Shown here piece after piece: positions 56,813 through 64,000 of a stretch of DNA of 64,000 bases. Location of the stretch: positions 1-64,000 of the forward strand of contig NZ_PKLZ01000001.1 in NCBI RefSeq assembly GCF_002868715.1, given 5' to 3'. The position numbers and the translations under genes are program-made. The notes under the pieces were generated by a model. The model was not told the origin of the DNA. It did not search any database and saw only the letters and a program-made list of their open reading frames with translations. The first letter of the stretch is position 1, and each line of letters starts with the position of its first letter. This stretch comes from Kineobactrum sediminis. GTDB taxonomy: Bacteria > Pseudomonadota > Gammaproteobacteria > Pseudomonadales > Halieaceae.

Positions 56813-58240
56813 GTGAGCTTGTGGCTATGCCTGCGTTTCAGCCAATTGCCGCTGCAATGCCAGACCCTGGTTGAAGAGCAGCCGGTGGTCGTGCTGGCAA
56901 AACAACGGGTGCTGCGCGGCAACGACTGCGCAGCCAGCCTGGGGGTCCGGGAAGGCATGTCGGCTGCAACCGTACGCGCCCTGGCAGGCTCGGGCCCCCT
57001 GCAATTACTGCAGCGCGACCAGGCTGCCGAGCAACGCTGCCTGCAGCAATTGTGCTGCTGGGCCTATGGCATTACCCCCACGCTGCATCCCTGGCGGGAG
57101 GACTGCCTGCAGCTGGAAATCGGCGGCTCCCTGGCCTTGTTCCGGGGCCTGGATGCCTTGCTGGAAGAGGTACACCATGGCCTGAACTACCGTGGCTATC
57201 GGGTGCAAACAGGCCTGGCGGCCACTCCCAGGGGAGCGTGGCTACTGTCTTTTGCCGAACAGGAACATGCAACCCTGGTGGAAGGAGACCTGGCCGAACG
57301 GCTGGCGCAGCTGCCGCTAACCCTGCTGGACGAATTCCCACAGGAGATCGCAAACCTCAACAGTGCCGGCCTGCATACATTCAGCGATATTCTGGCGCTG
57401 CCGGAAGCCGCCCTGGGCAGGCGCTGTGGCAAGAACTTTGTCCGCTGCCTGCGACAGATCCTTGGCCGGGAGGCCGACCTGCAGCCGAACTATAAGCCGC
57501 CGACTCGTTTCAGTGACCAGTACTGGTTTGGTTACGAAGTTAAAGCCAATACGGAACTGTTGCCCGCGGTACAGTACCTTCTACAGTCCCTGTGCCAGTT
57601 TCTGCGCCATACACAGCTACAAACGGGGGAGATTGAATGGCAGTTGGTCGGGGTTGACCGTCAGCAACACCGGTTACAGGTGCGTAGCAGTACCCGGCAC
57701 AGTGACTGGAGTAACTGGTATCGACTGGCCAGACTGCAGTTTGAACGGCTGCAACTGCGCACGGGTGTCGAAAGCATCATTCTGGAATGTAACCAACTGG
57801 CTAGCGGGCACGGCGCCAGCATCGACCTGTTCAGCCCGCACAACCAGCGTGAGCCCCTGCAGGCTTTGCTTGATCGCCTGCGTGGCCGCCTGGGATTGCA
57901 GGCCATCAGGAAAATTGGCTGCCGGGACGAACACCTGCCGGAATTCGCACTTCATGTCGGCAGCGATGACTTGCCGCAGCCTACCGCCGCCCATTCAGAT
58001 TGCGGTCAGCGACCTTTCTGGCTGATGCCCGAGCCACGACACCTTGAGCAGCGCAGCGGCCGACTGTACTGGAACGGTGCCCTGCAACTGGTGCGCGGCC
58101 CGGAACGGATAGAGGATAACTGGTGGCAGACGCCGGTCAGCCGGGATTATTACGTGGCCCAGGGCCCGGCTGGGCAACACTATTGGGTATTTCACGATCG
58201 CCTGAACAGGCAGTGGTATATCCATGGCCTGTTTGCCTGA
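56813..58240 (+). CDS. imuB: Y-family polymerase-like protein ImuB
   Basis: A 475-residue Y-family polymerase homologue that acts as a non-catalytic hub of the ImuA-ImuB-DnaE2 mutasome. The N-terminus (SLWLCLRFSQLPLQ) lacks the catalytic Asp of active Y polymerases, as expected for ImuB. The palm/HhH region (EFPQEIANLNSAGLHTFSDI) is recognisable, and the C-terminal tail is the long ImuB type ending in YIHGLFA. I cannot identify the beta-clamp motif with confidence. The start is the GTG at 56813 with GGAGG at 56801. No dnaE2 follows; the next gene is a small unknown secreted protein. Confidence 0.9.
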   Translation: MSLWLCLRFSQLPLQCQTLVEEQPVVVLAKQRVLRGNDCAASLGVREGMSAATVRALAGSGPLQLLQRDQAAEQRCLQQLCCWAYGITPTLHPWREDCLQLEIGGSLALFRGLDALLEEVHHGLNYRGYRVQTGLAATPRGAWLLSFAEQEHATLVEGDLAERLAQLPLTLLDEFPQEIANLNSAGLHTFSDILALPEAALGRRCGKNFVRCLRQILGREADLQPNYKPPTRFSDQYWFGYEVKANTELLPAVQYLLQSLCQFLRHTQLQTGEIEWQLVGVDRQQHRLQVRSSTRHSDWSNWYRLARLQFERLQLRTGVESIILECNQLASGHGASIDLFSPHNQREPLQALLDRLRGRLGLQAIRKIGCRDEHLPEFALHVGSDDLPQPTAAHSDCGQRPFWLMPEPRHLEQRSGRLYWNGALQLVRGPERIEDNWWQTPVSRDYYVAQGPAGQHYWVFHDRLNRQWYIHGLFA

Positions 58241-58279
58241 AGGCCAAAAGGCGTATACACCATAATTGTGAACTTATTA

Positions 58280-58295
58280 TGACATTTACATGTCA
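58280..58295. promoter_or_regulatory. Small palindrome upstream of the secreted orphan protein
   Basis: A perfect six-base inverted repeat tgacat-ttac-atgtca in the 169-base AT-richer gap between imuB and the next gene. Its size and place suit an operator, but no regulator is suggested by context. Confidence 0.3.
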
Positions 58296-58409
58296 GCGAT
58301 GGACGCGCCTGCACCCAGGTTCTAAGATTACCCCATGTTGGAGTAAATACCTGCAGAATACCGACCTGATAAAAGCAACGTCGAGAGACGCTCACACCGG
58401 AGGTGTACC

Positions 58410-58757
58410 ATGAAAACATTGGCCAGGGCTTTATTAGTAGCCGCGATGCCCCTGATAGCTGGCGGCGCTTGGGCGGAAGTCACCCAGGACTGCATCCTTG
58501 AAGGTACTGTGGACAAGGAAAAAGCGGAGCAGATGGGCCGCGATGTCTATGTTGCCTTTCACTCTGCCGGTCGCGCAGAGCGCAACAGCGAGTGTAACCT
58601 CAATCGCCGCAACCGGGTTCAGTTCAAGGAACCCAAAAATGCGACGATTGAAAGCGCCCCTCACGGCGCCAAGGTAAAATATCGCTACACTGAAGAAGAC
58701 AACCAGCAGGGCAAGTGGAAACTGCTTGGCGTGTCAGCACCCAACAAGGGCGCCTGA
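58410..58757 (+). CDS. Small secreted protein of unknown function
   Basis: A 115-residue protein with a clear signal peptide (about 1-22, GGAWA cleavage). The mature part has two cysteines (QDCILEGTVD and NSECNLNRRN) that could form one disulphide, and is rich in charged residues (about 12 Lys plus Arg). I do not recognise a family. ACCGGAGG precedes the ATG, so it is a real gene. It stands alone between imuB and a convergent lipocalin gene. Confidence 0.75.
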   Translation: MKTLARALLVAAMPLIAGGAWAEVTQDCILEGTVDKEKAEQMGRDVYVAFHSAGRAERNSECNLNRRNRVQFKEPKNATIESAPHGAKVKYRYTEEDNQQGKWKLLGVSAPNKGA

Positions 58758-58783
58758 AGTCTTCAATAACGGCAGGTGGCGCC

Positions 58784-59329
58784 TCAGGGTTGCACCTGCC
58801 GGTCATGCTCGACAAATATCAGCTTATCCACATCAAACCCCAGGCGATCGGCACTCTCAACAAAGTGCGCTTGCAGATCGTCGCTGACTTCAGGGCTTCG
58901 GGCCAGTAACCACAGATAGTTGGTATTGAAGCCAGATACAAAGGCATATTGATAGCCCTCATGGTCCAGCTCGAAGACCACATAGGATGAGTAGAACGGC
59001 CCGAAGAAGGATACTTTCAAGTGGCCGGTACTGTCGTCGCCGACGAACTTTGCCAGCCCTTCCGCCTCTTTCCACTCTCCCTCTTCGGCATCATAGCCCT
59101 TATTGAGCACACGAATATTGCCGTCATTGTTGAGGCTGTAGTGAGCGGTAACATTGCTCAGCCCCCGCTCAAAGCTGTGATCAAGCCGGGCAATTTCATA
59201 CCAGGTACCCAGGTAGCGCTGCACCTCGAAGTCTTTTACCGGCTTCACACCCGCCGGCTTGCCCAGGCAGCCGGTCAGTAACAGCATCGCGGCAATCGCG
59301 GCGACTCGCAGGGTAACAAGGCTACTCAT
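58784..59329 (-). CDS. blc: Outer-membrane lipocalin Blc
   Basis: A 181-residue bacterial lipocalin lipoprotein (lipobox LLTGC, Cys near 21). The hallmark GTWYEIARLDHSFERGLSNV is followed by the barrel strands and the third conserved region (NYLWLLARSPEVSDD). Blc binds fatty acids or lysophospholipids at the outer membrane. Its ATG overlaps the stop of the ferritin-like gene by eight bases (ATGAGTAG), so it is probably translated by coupling from that gene. Confidence 0.93.
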   Translation of the reverse strand: MSSLVTLRVAAIAAMLLLTGCLGKPAGVKPVKDFEVQRYLGTWYEIARLDHSFERGLSNVTAHYSLNNDGNIRVLNKGYDAEEGEWKEAEGLAKFVGDDSTGHLKVSFFGPFYSSYVVFELDHEGYQYAFVSGFNTNYLWLLARSPEVSDDLQAHFVESADRLGFDVDKLIFVEHDRQVQP

Positions 59330-59609
59330 GTGCTATTGGTTTATCGGTAAACAGGTAGTCTTTCATTTCCTCATCAAGCACCGGGTCACGGCGTCGGATC
59401 CACTCCAGCACCATGGCGGCATGCTCTTTTTCCTCATCGCGGTTATGGCGGAGGATGGCCTTGAGCTCAGGGTCTTTGCAGGCATCCATACGCTGGTTAT
59501 ACCAATCCACAGCTTCAAGTTCCTCCATCAATGACACGATGGCACGATGCATATCCCGTGTTTCATCACTGAGTTCAGCCACTGGCTCGTGATAACCTTC
59601 ATTCGACAT
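59322..59609 (-). CDS. Encapsulin-type ferritin (EncFtn-like), no targeting tail
   Basis: A 95-residue two-helix ferritin-like protein closely resembling encapsulated ferritins of the Rhodospirillum type, which oxidise iron at a dimer interface. The ferroxidase residues are in place: E30 and E32 in MEELEAVDWY, E60 and H63 in HNRDEEKEHAAM. The chain ends at KPIAHE right after the LFTDKPI segment, so the C-terminal encapsulin-loading peptide normally attached there is missing, and no shell gene is in the window. It overlaps the lipocalin gene. Free, non-encapsulated function or a shell elsewhere are both possible. Confidence 0.88.
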   Translation of the reverse strand: MSNEGYHEPVAELSDETRDMHRAIVSLMEELEAVDWYNQRMDACKDPELKAILRHNRDEEKEHAAMVLEWIRRRDPVLDEEMKDYLFTDKPIAHE

Positions 59610-59649
59610 GTTTCATGTTCCTCTGATAATTTATCGGACCCACTGCTTA

Positions 59650-60471
59650 TCAGGGCAGCGGCTTTGTCGCCAGCCGCTGCAGCCGGTAGGCCAGGGTGGC
59701 ACTGGATAATTCACCGAGATGGGTGTCTACCATCCGGCCGTCAGCAGTATAAAACAAAGTGACCGGCAAGCTTCTATGCCCGGTCTCCCGGCCCAGGATC
59801 GTATGTGGATCCAGTAATACATTTTCAAGCTCCAGCTGCTGCCGCTCCAGGAATTCCATTATCGTCGCTGCCTGCTCACCCTGATTAACAAACAGGAACA
59901 TGATCTCAGGGTGCCGTTGCTGCGCCTCCAGAAGTACCGGCATTTCACGTATGCAGGGCGGGCACCATGTAGCCCATAGATTTATCGCCACAGGCTTGCT
60001 GCCGACAATCTCTGACAGTAATACCGGGGTATCGTCCAGTTGCCGCAGCGCGAGCGCCGGCAAGCCGAGCGACTGCGCTTCCAGGACCCGGAACAATCCC
60101 ATACCGCCAAGCCATACCACCAAGCCGACCGCCAGGGCACCCCCCAATACCCGCCTGTCCCGGGGGTAGCGTCTGAGCTTCCAGGCACACACCAGACCAA
60201 AACCGAAGATGCCCGACACAAGGTGAAAGCCGCCGTCACGAATATTAATAATATCAAAAAGATTATCGCGATAGTGATCAAAATAAATCAGGACAAAGCC
60301 CAGGCGGGCACTGAAGACGGTTATCACCAGGATATCGATCAGCTTGCCGACTACCGGCACTCCACTCACCCGTCCCATCAGGCCGCCCACCAGGACGGCG
60401 GCCAGGAATGCCAATGCCAATAAAATATATGTTGGGCTAAAGCTCAGTGGTCCGACGATGACAGCGGACAT
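59650..60471 (-). CDS. Lgt-like membrane domain fused to TlpA thioredoxin domain
   Basis: A 273-residue fusion. Residues about 10-130 contain several hydrophobic helices with similarity to prolipoprotein diacylglyceryl transferase (SARLGFVLIYFDHYRD, GGFHLVSGIFGFG), but the real Lgt catalytic loop is incomplete. Residues about 140-273 are a TlpA/ResA thioredoxin fold with the redox motif C170-P-P-C173 (NLWATWCPPCIREMP) and the cis-Pro loop SLPVTLFYTADGR. The thioredoxin part should face the periplasm and reduce or exchange disulphides. It lies 40 bases upstream of the ferritin-like gene on the same strand. Confidence 0.85.
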   Translation of the reverse strand: MSAVIVGPLSFSPTYILLALAFLAAVLVGGLMGRVSGVPVVGKLIDILVITVFSARLGFVLIYFDHYRDNLFDIINIRDGGFHLVSGIFGFGLVCAWKLRRYPRDRRVLGGALAVGLVVWLGGMGLFRVLEAQSLGLPALALRQLDDTPVLLSEIVGSKPVAINLWATWCPPCIREMPVLLEAQQRHPEIMFLFVNQGEQAATIMEFLERQQLELENVLLDPHTILGRETGHRSLPVTLFYTADGRMVDTHLGELSSATLAYRLQRLATKPLP

Positions 60472-60523
60472 CAGAGTGTCTCTCGCGGCGCCATAAGATC
60501 ATTCATTTTCACCCGGCTACCCG

Positions 60524-60922
60524 CTACTGGCGCCGGGTAATCGCGAAGTTGCCGTTGGCCTGGGCCACTAGCTTGTCGCCGCAGTACACGCGGGCCTCCA
60601 GATTTGCCACCGAGCGCCCCCGGTTCAACAGGCTGGTTTCACAGGTAACGGTGCCTGCAAACACCGGCCGGAAATAGTTCATCTTGATTTCAATGGTGGC
60701 GCAGGACTCGCCCTTATCTAGGGTCGGATACAAGGCCGCGCCCATACCGGTGTCCGCCAGGGCGTATAATACTGCACCGTGCACCACCTCGTGGGGATTG
60801 TGGTGCAGGTCTGCCTCTACCTCAATCCGGCAGGTGCTGGAGCCGGGCTCCTGACTGACAATCTCGAGCTTTACGTGGTCGGCAAAGGGATGGTGTAAAG
60901 GAATGGGTAACGATTGTGTCAT
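60524..60922 (-). CDS. PaaI-type hotdog thioesterase
   Basis: A 132-residue single-hotdog protein. The motif VVHGAVLYALADTGMGAALY matches the PaaI/YdiI active-site helix (HGG-type, here HGA), and MNYFRPVFAGTVTCET is the second conserved strand. It probably hydrolyses acyl-CoA esters in the cytoplasm. The ATG overlaps the stop of the DUF1622 gene (ATGA). Confidence 0.88.
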   Translation of the reverse strand: MTQSLPIPLHHPFADHVKLEIVSQEPGSSTCRIEVEADLHHNPHEVVHGAVLYALADTGMGAALYPTLDKGESCATIEIKMNYFRPVFAGTVTCETSLLNRGRSVANLEARVYCGDKLVAQANGNFAITRRQ

Positions 60923-61278
60923 TTATTATGCTCTCCAAATGCTTTTTTTTGCCAGGGCCAGTGACCCTCAACCTCAAGCTGCAATGTCATGCTCAAAAAG
61001 GTGCGAATAATAACAATCAGGCCCAGGATAAGAACATTTTCCATGCTTGCCGTCACAATAATGGTCTGGACGATATCGCCTGCAATCAAAAATTCCAGCC
61101 CCAGGATTATGGCGCGCCCGAATTGTCGCCGAAATACCTGGTACGCAAAGCCCTCCGTCATCCGCCTGAAGTTGCGCACAAAAGATAGTGTGGCGTACAT
61201 CGCGCCAATTATCACCACTGCCACACCTGCGCCTTCAATGGCGTAGACCACCAGCGATATTGCATCGGTAAATTGCAT
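60919..61278 (-). CDS. DUF1622 membrane protein
   Basis: A 119-residue protein with three hydrophobic helices (about 6-29, 55-70 and 78-95) matching DUF1622, a family of unknown function often seen near redox or transport genes. The ATG at 61278 is eight bases after GGAGG; the ATG at 61284 is too close to it. Coupled by ATGA to the thioesterase gene, a pairing with no obvious functional reason. Confidence 0.85.
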   Translation of the reverse strand: MQFTDAISLVVYAIEGAGVAVVIIGAMYATLSFVRNFRRMTEGFAYQVFRRQFGRAIILGLEFLIAGDIVQTIIVTASMENVLILGLIVIIRTFLSMTLQLEVEGHWPWQKKAFGEHNK

Positions 61279-61400
61279 GATCATTTCCTCCCTGTCCAGT
61301 CCCGGAGACGTTGATAGCCCCTGAGGATAGCACGCCCGGCAAATATGCCGGGCGAGACGTATTGGGCACCGGATCGAACGTGGGAAGCGGAAAGAACTAT

Positions 61401-62498
61401 TTACGGACTCATGATGGGGAAATCGATATACCCCGCATCCCCGCCACCGTAAACGGCGGCGGGATCACCTGGCGCGTTCAGTGGCGCGTCCACCACAAAG
61501 CGCTCTACCAGATCCGGTGTGCTGAGGTAGGGGCGACCAAAGGATATGGCACTGGCAGTGCCACTGGCCACCACTGTGTCAGCTCTGGCCATGTCATAGC
61601 CTCCGTTCAACACCAGCGGACCATTATAGACACGGCCTATATCGTCGGTATCAAAGCCGGCCTGCAGCTCCGCCCCACTGCCACTGACAGAGGATTCATT
61701 GATCTTCTCCACAATTTCCAGGAAAGCCAGCTCGCGGCGATCAAGCTCGCTCACGGCATGCCGGAACAGCGGCGCCGGCTGGCTGTCGTGGCAGTCCCAG
61801 GTGCTCGAAAAAGGTGACAGGCGCACGGCGGTGACATCGGCCCCTATGGCATCAATCACTGCGTCGGTGACTTCCAGCAGGAACCGGCAGCGGTTCTCGA
61901 CACTACCACCGTAGGCATCCGTACGCCGGTTAACCCCATCGCGCAAAAACTGGTCAATCAGGTAGCCGTTGGCCGCATGGATCTGGACACCGTCAAAGCC
62001 CGCTTCCATGGCGTTGGAGGCGGCCCGGGCATACTGAGCGACCACTCCGGGGATCTCCTCCAGTTCCAGCGCTCGCGGCTCTGAGGTGGGCACGAAGCCC
62101 TGCTCGGTAAAGGTGCGGATTTTACCCTGGACGGCCGAGGGAGCAACGGGCGGCTCTTCATTGTGCTGGAAAACCCGGTGCGATACTCGTCCCGAGTGCC
62201 AGATCTGGCACACAATACGACCGCCCGCCTGGTGAACGGCCGAGGTCACCTGCTGCCAGCACCGGATTTGCTCGGGCGTGTGAATACCCGGGGTAGCAAG
62301 GGTTCCGGTACCCTGTTGCGATATCTGGGTGGCCTCAGTGATGATCAAACCGGCACTGGCACGCTGGCGGTAATACTCTGCCATTGAGGCGGTGGCCAGG
62401 CGAAAAGGGGCACGAGCCCGGGTCATTGGCGCCATCACCACCCGGTTTTTCAGCGCTATGGCGCCCAGTTGGGTGGGGCTCAGCAGGGCCTTTGGCAC
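61401..62498 (-). CDS. Old yellow enzyme family alkene reductase
   Basis: A 365-residue FMN flavoprotein that reduces activated double bonds or nitroesters with NAD(P)H. The barrel motifs KNRVVMAPMTRARAP, IWHSGRVSH, HAANGYLIDQFLRDGVNRR, DAYGGSVENRCRFLLEV and AISFGRPYLSTPDLVERF are those of the NemA/OYE class. The start is a GTG at 62498 with AGAGGAG seven bases upstream. The 178-base gap before it holds an AT-rich stretch (attttgtaaaatg) that may contain its promoter. No TetR-type NemR regulator is adjacent. Confidence 0.93.
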   Translation of the reverse strand: MPKALLSPTQLGAIALKNRVVMAPMTRARAPFRLATASMAEYYRQRASAGLIITEATQISQQGTGTLATPGIHTPEQIRCWQQVTSAVHQAGGRIVCQIWHSGRVSHRVFQHNEEPPVAPSAVQGKIRTFTEQGFVPTSEPRALELEEIPGVVAQYARAASNAMEAGFDGVQIHAANGYLIDQFLRDGVNRRTDAYGGSVENRCRFLLEVTDAVIDAIGADVTAVRLSPFSSTWDCHDSQPAPLFRHAVSELDRRELAFLEIVEKINESSVSGSGAELQAGFDTDDIGRVYNGPLVLNGGYDMARADTVVASGTASAISFGRPYLSTPDLVERFVVDAPLNAPGDPAAVYGGGDAGYIDFPIMSP

Positions 62499-62676
62499 GG
62501 CAATCTCCTCTTATGATTTTGTAAAATGTGGATTTACCGGCCATGGTATACGGACCCCTGTCGAGTTTCTGCAAGGTCGCGCCGATAGCCAGTGGCTGGT
62601 TTAATAGATTGAAGGGGGTTGGGCGAAAGAGGTTGGGCGAGGGGTTAACGACTCACGCTGGTCGGGGACGGCCGCT

Positions 62677-63144
62677 TCAGAACCAGGGTTTCCGGCCGAC
62701 GACGTAGGTTTGTTCAAAATCCTCGTCGGTCTTGGTCAGGTAAATGATGCCCTCTATCAACGCAATCACCCCAAGGATCATATTGGGGACTCCCAACAGG
62801 AAGATGGTGATCACCCAGCCTATTGTGTTGGTCAAAAGATATACCAGGCCCGGGCCGGTATAACCCAGATAGAACTTGTGGATCCCCAGGCCACCCAGGA
62901 AAATAGCCAACAGGCCCGCAGCGATCTTGTTTTTGGATCCGGGGATAATCGACCCACCCGCGCCCACGGCCCGGTAAATGGCCAATGCCCTCTCACCCTC
63001 GACTTCAAAATCCACACTCATGCCCCGTAGTGGCGCGACATCGTCTCTCCACTCTGCCCCTGTAAAGGTATAGCGATTGCCGTCAGCTCCCGAAATGAGG
63101 CCGTTGTTGGCCTGCACTGAATAATCTAGCACCTGTCCTTTCAT
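62677..63144 (-). CDS. TM2-domain protein with N-terminal cold-shock-like domain
   Basis: A 155-residue protein. Residues about 1-60 resemble a small OB/cold-shock-like strand region (MKGQVLDYSVQANNGLISGA, DGNRYTFTGAEW). A linker follows, then a TM2 domain with two helices (LLAIFLGGLGIHKFYLGYTG and a second near 105-135, ending in GIIYLTKTDEDFEQTY). TM2 proteins are inner-membrane proteins of unknown role. No Sec signal; the N-terminal part should be cytoplasmic. Confidence 0.82.
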   Translation of the reverse strand: MKGQVLDYSVQANNGLISGADGNRYTFTGAEWRDDVAPLRGMSVDFEVEGERALAIYRAVGAGGSIIPGSKNKIAAGLLAIFLGGLGIHKFYLGYTGPGLVYLLTNTIGWVITIFLLGVPNMILGVIALIEGIIYLTKTDEDFEQTYVVGRKPWF

Positions 63145-63255
63145 TATTGTCTCCGTATTATTACCGCTTGCGGCCCGCCCGGGCAGACAGAGCTTCGCAG
63201 ACTTTTATGGCCGGCAAAAGGCCTGCGGGTAAATATTGCAGCCCTGGCGCGGACT

Positions 63256-63510
63256 TTATCGCGTATAGGTAGTGGGCTTTTCAAGTTCGAGAATTGAATC
63301 CGCAAGGTCCTCCAGCTTCGATGCCAGAATTGTCTGGGAATCATAGAGGCCCCTGTTGTAAAAATAGGCACCCAGCTCCCGGGTAAAAAAATCGATCAGG
63401 AACTCCGCGTCAAAACTGCCAATATCCTGATCCAGCTCCTCGCGAAAGTATAGTTTAACCTTGCTGACGATCTGTTCCTTTTCACCGTCGCTGAAGTTCA
63501 CTTCGGACAT
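63256..63510 (-). CDS. DUF2164 family protein
   Basis: An 84-residue small cytoplasmic protein with the DUF2164 pattern (LYFREELDQDIGSFDAEFLI, then FFTRELGAYFYNRGLYD). The function of the family is unknown. The gaps on both sides (63145-63255 and 63511-63569) show nothing I can name. Confidence 0.83.
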   Translation of the reverse strand: MSEVNFSDGEKEQIVSKVKLYFREELDQDIGSFDAEFLIDFFTRELGAYFYNRGLYDSQTILASKLEDLADSILELEKPTTYTR

Positions 63511-63569
63511 GGAGATATTCCTGTTTTATAAGAGATTGAAAGGGGCTTAACCTGCAGCCGCGGGTGTCG

Positions 63570-64000
63570 CTATTGTCGGCCAAATCGCAGCAGCCGCACA
63601 TCCACAGTAACCGCAAGCGTCTTTAGCGCAGCAGCTTTTGCCAGGCCGACGGCTCCTGCGCGGTATAGATGTGGTGTCATTGCCAGCAAATCTGTGACCT
63701 GCTCGACTGCGACGAGGTCCAGAGTGTAACGCACCGTGTCAGTTCCCAGATGGAAGAAACCTTCGGGAGCCGCTTTGCTCGGTGCGCGTCCCGGCTTGAG
63801 ACTGGGGTAAATGATCTCCCGCAGCTCACGCAAATGATCCGCTCCGGCTTCGGCCAGTAGTAATTCGCCACCGGGCTTCAATACTCGGGCAAATTCCGCA
63901 TATACCGGGAACCCGAACAGGCACAGGAGCCGGTCAATAGTCTGTGGAAGCACCGGCAGCCCGGCATTGCTGGCCACGACCCAGTTCGGCCGTAAATCCT
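63570..64000 (-). CDS. RlmA-like 23S rRNA methyltransferase, C-terminal part (cut by window edge)
   Basis: The frame is open to the window edge and ends at the TAG at 63570; about 142 residues are visible. The stretch EFARVLKPGGELLLAEAG, then ADHLRELREIIYPSLKPG, matches the SAM-dependent methyltransferase end of RlmA, which methylates G745 of 23S rRNA. The N-terminal zinc and SAM-binding parts would lie beyond position 64000. The GTG at 63977 is an internal codon (NWVVASNAGLP reads through it). Another SAM-dependent methyltransferase is possible. Confidence 0.7.
   Translation of the reverse strand, partial: DLRPNWVVASNAGLPVLPQTIDRLLCLFGFPVYAEFARVLKPGGELLLAEAGADHLRELREIIYPSLKPGRAPSKAAPEGFFHLGTDTVRYTLDLVAVEQVTDLLAMTPHLYRAGAVGLAKAAALKTLAVTVDVRLLRFGRQ

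Overview
The window looks like chromosome of a free-living, probably marine gammaproteobacterium. The evidence is the housekeeping order miaB-phoH-ybeY-corC-lnt-leuS-lptE-holA, the cmoA/cmoB pair, lon, uup, DUF1820 and DUF2788 proteins, two large TonB-dependent receptors and many secreted hydrolases. Halieaceae/Cellvibrionales or relatives would fit, but that is a guess from gene content, not a measured phylogeny. I see no rRNA, tRNA, CRISPR array, prophage or intact insertion sequence, and no gene-free stretch longer than 300 bases.

Layout. 1-6540 (all minus): a biofilm-adhesin operon of the Lap type, transcribed lapB (ABC exporter) - lapC (adaptor) - LuxR-type regulator - giant adhesin, the last cut by the window edge. 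6695-10227: heme A synthase, a two-subunit 3-oxoacid CoA-transferase and its divergent LysR regulator. 10205-10368: a nested palindromic repeat that supplies the end of the LysR gene; a related copy lies at 25784. 10416-12296: uup. 12339-22053: a purine-nucleoside region with an aminotransferase, a purine permease, a phosphoribosyltransferase, a secreted cupin, a secreted nucleoside-deaminase-like amidohydrolase, a TonB receptor, ribokinase and a secreted NUP-family nucleoside protein. 22097-25588: cmoB, cmoA, then a class IV aminotransferase paired with a sulfotransferase-like protein. 25826-30072: lon, an aspartate-type aminotransferase, DUF1820.

30316-39860 is a dense core operon (tRNA thiomethylation, rRNA maturation, envelope lipoprotein acylation, LeuRS, LPS assembly, DNA polymerase III delta), mostly with start/stop overlaps. 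39878-46500 holds a di-heme beta-propeller lipoprotein, an acetyl-CoA hydrolase/transferase and a Kef-type antiporter. 46584-53033 reads as a phosphate/nucleotide scavenging set: lipoprotein 5'-nucleotidase, Oar-like TonB receptor and secreted endonuclease/phosphatase. 53089-58240 contains imuA and imuB, each behind its own LexA box but separated by three unrelated genes. 58410-64000 is mainly a minus-strand run of small envelope and redox genes: lipocalin, encapsulin-type ferritin, Lgt-like/TlpA fusion, thioesterase, DUF1622, old yellow enzyme, TM2 protein, DUF2164, and a partial RlmA-like methyltransferase.

The most interesting points are the apparently periplasm-centred purine nucleoside pathway, the split SOS mutasome genes with two LexA operators, the encapsulin-type ferritin without visible shell or targeting tail and coupled to a lipocalin, the complete Lap-type secretion operon with an embedded regulator, and the palindromic repeats. 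All functional statements rest on motif recognition by eye; no searches were run.
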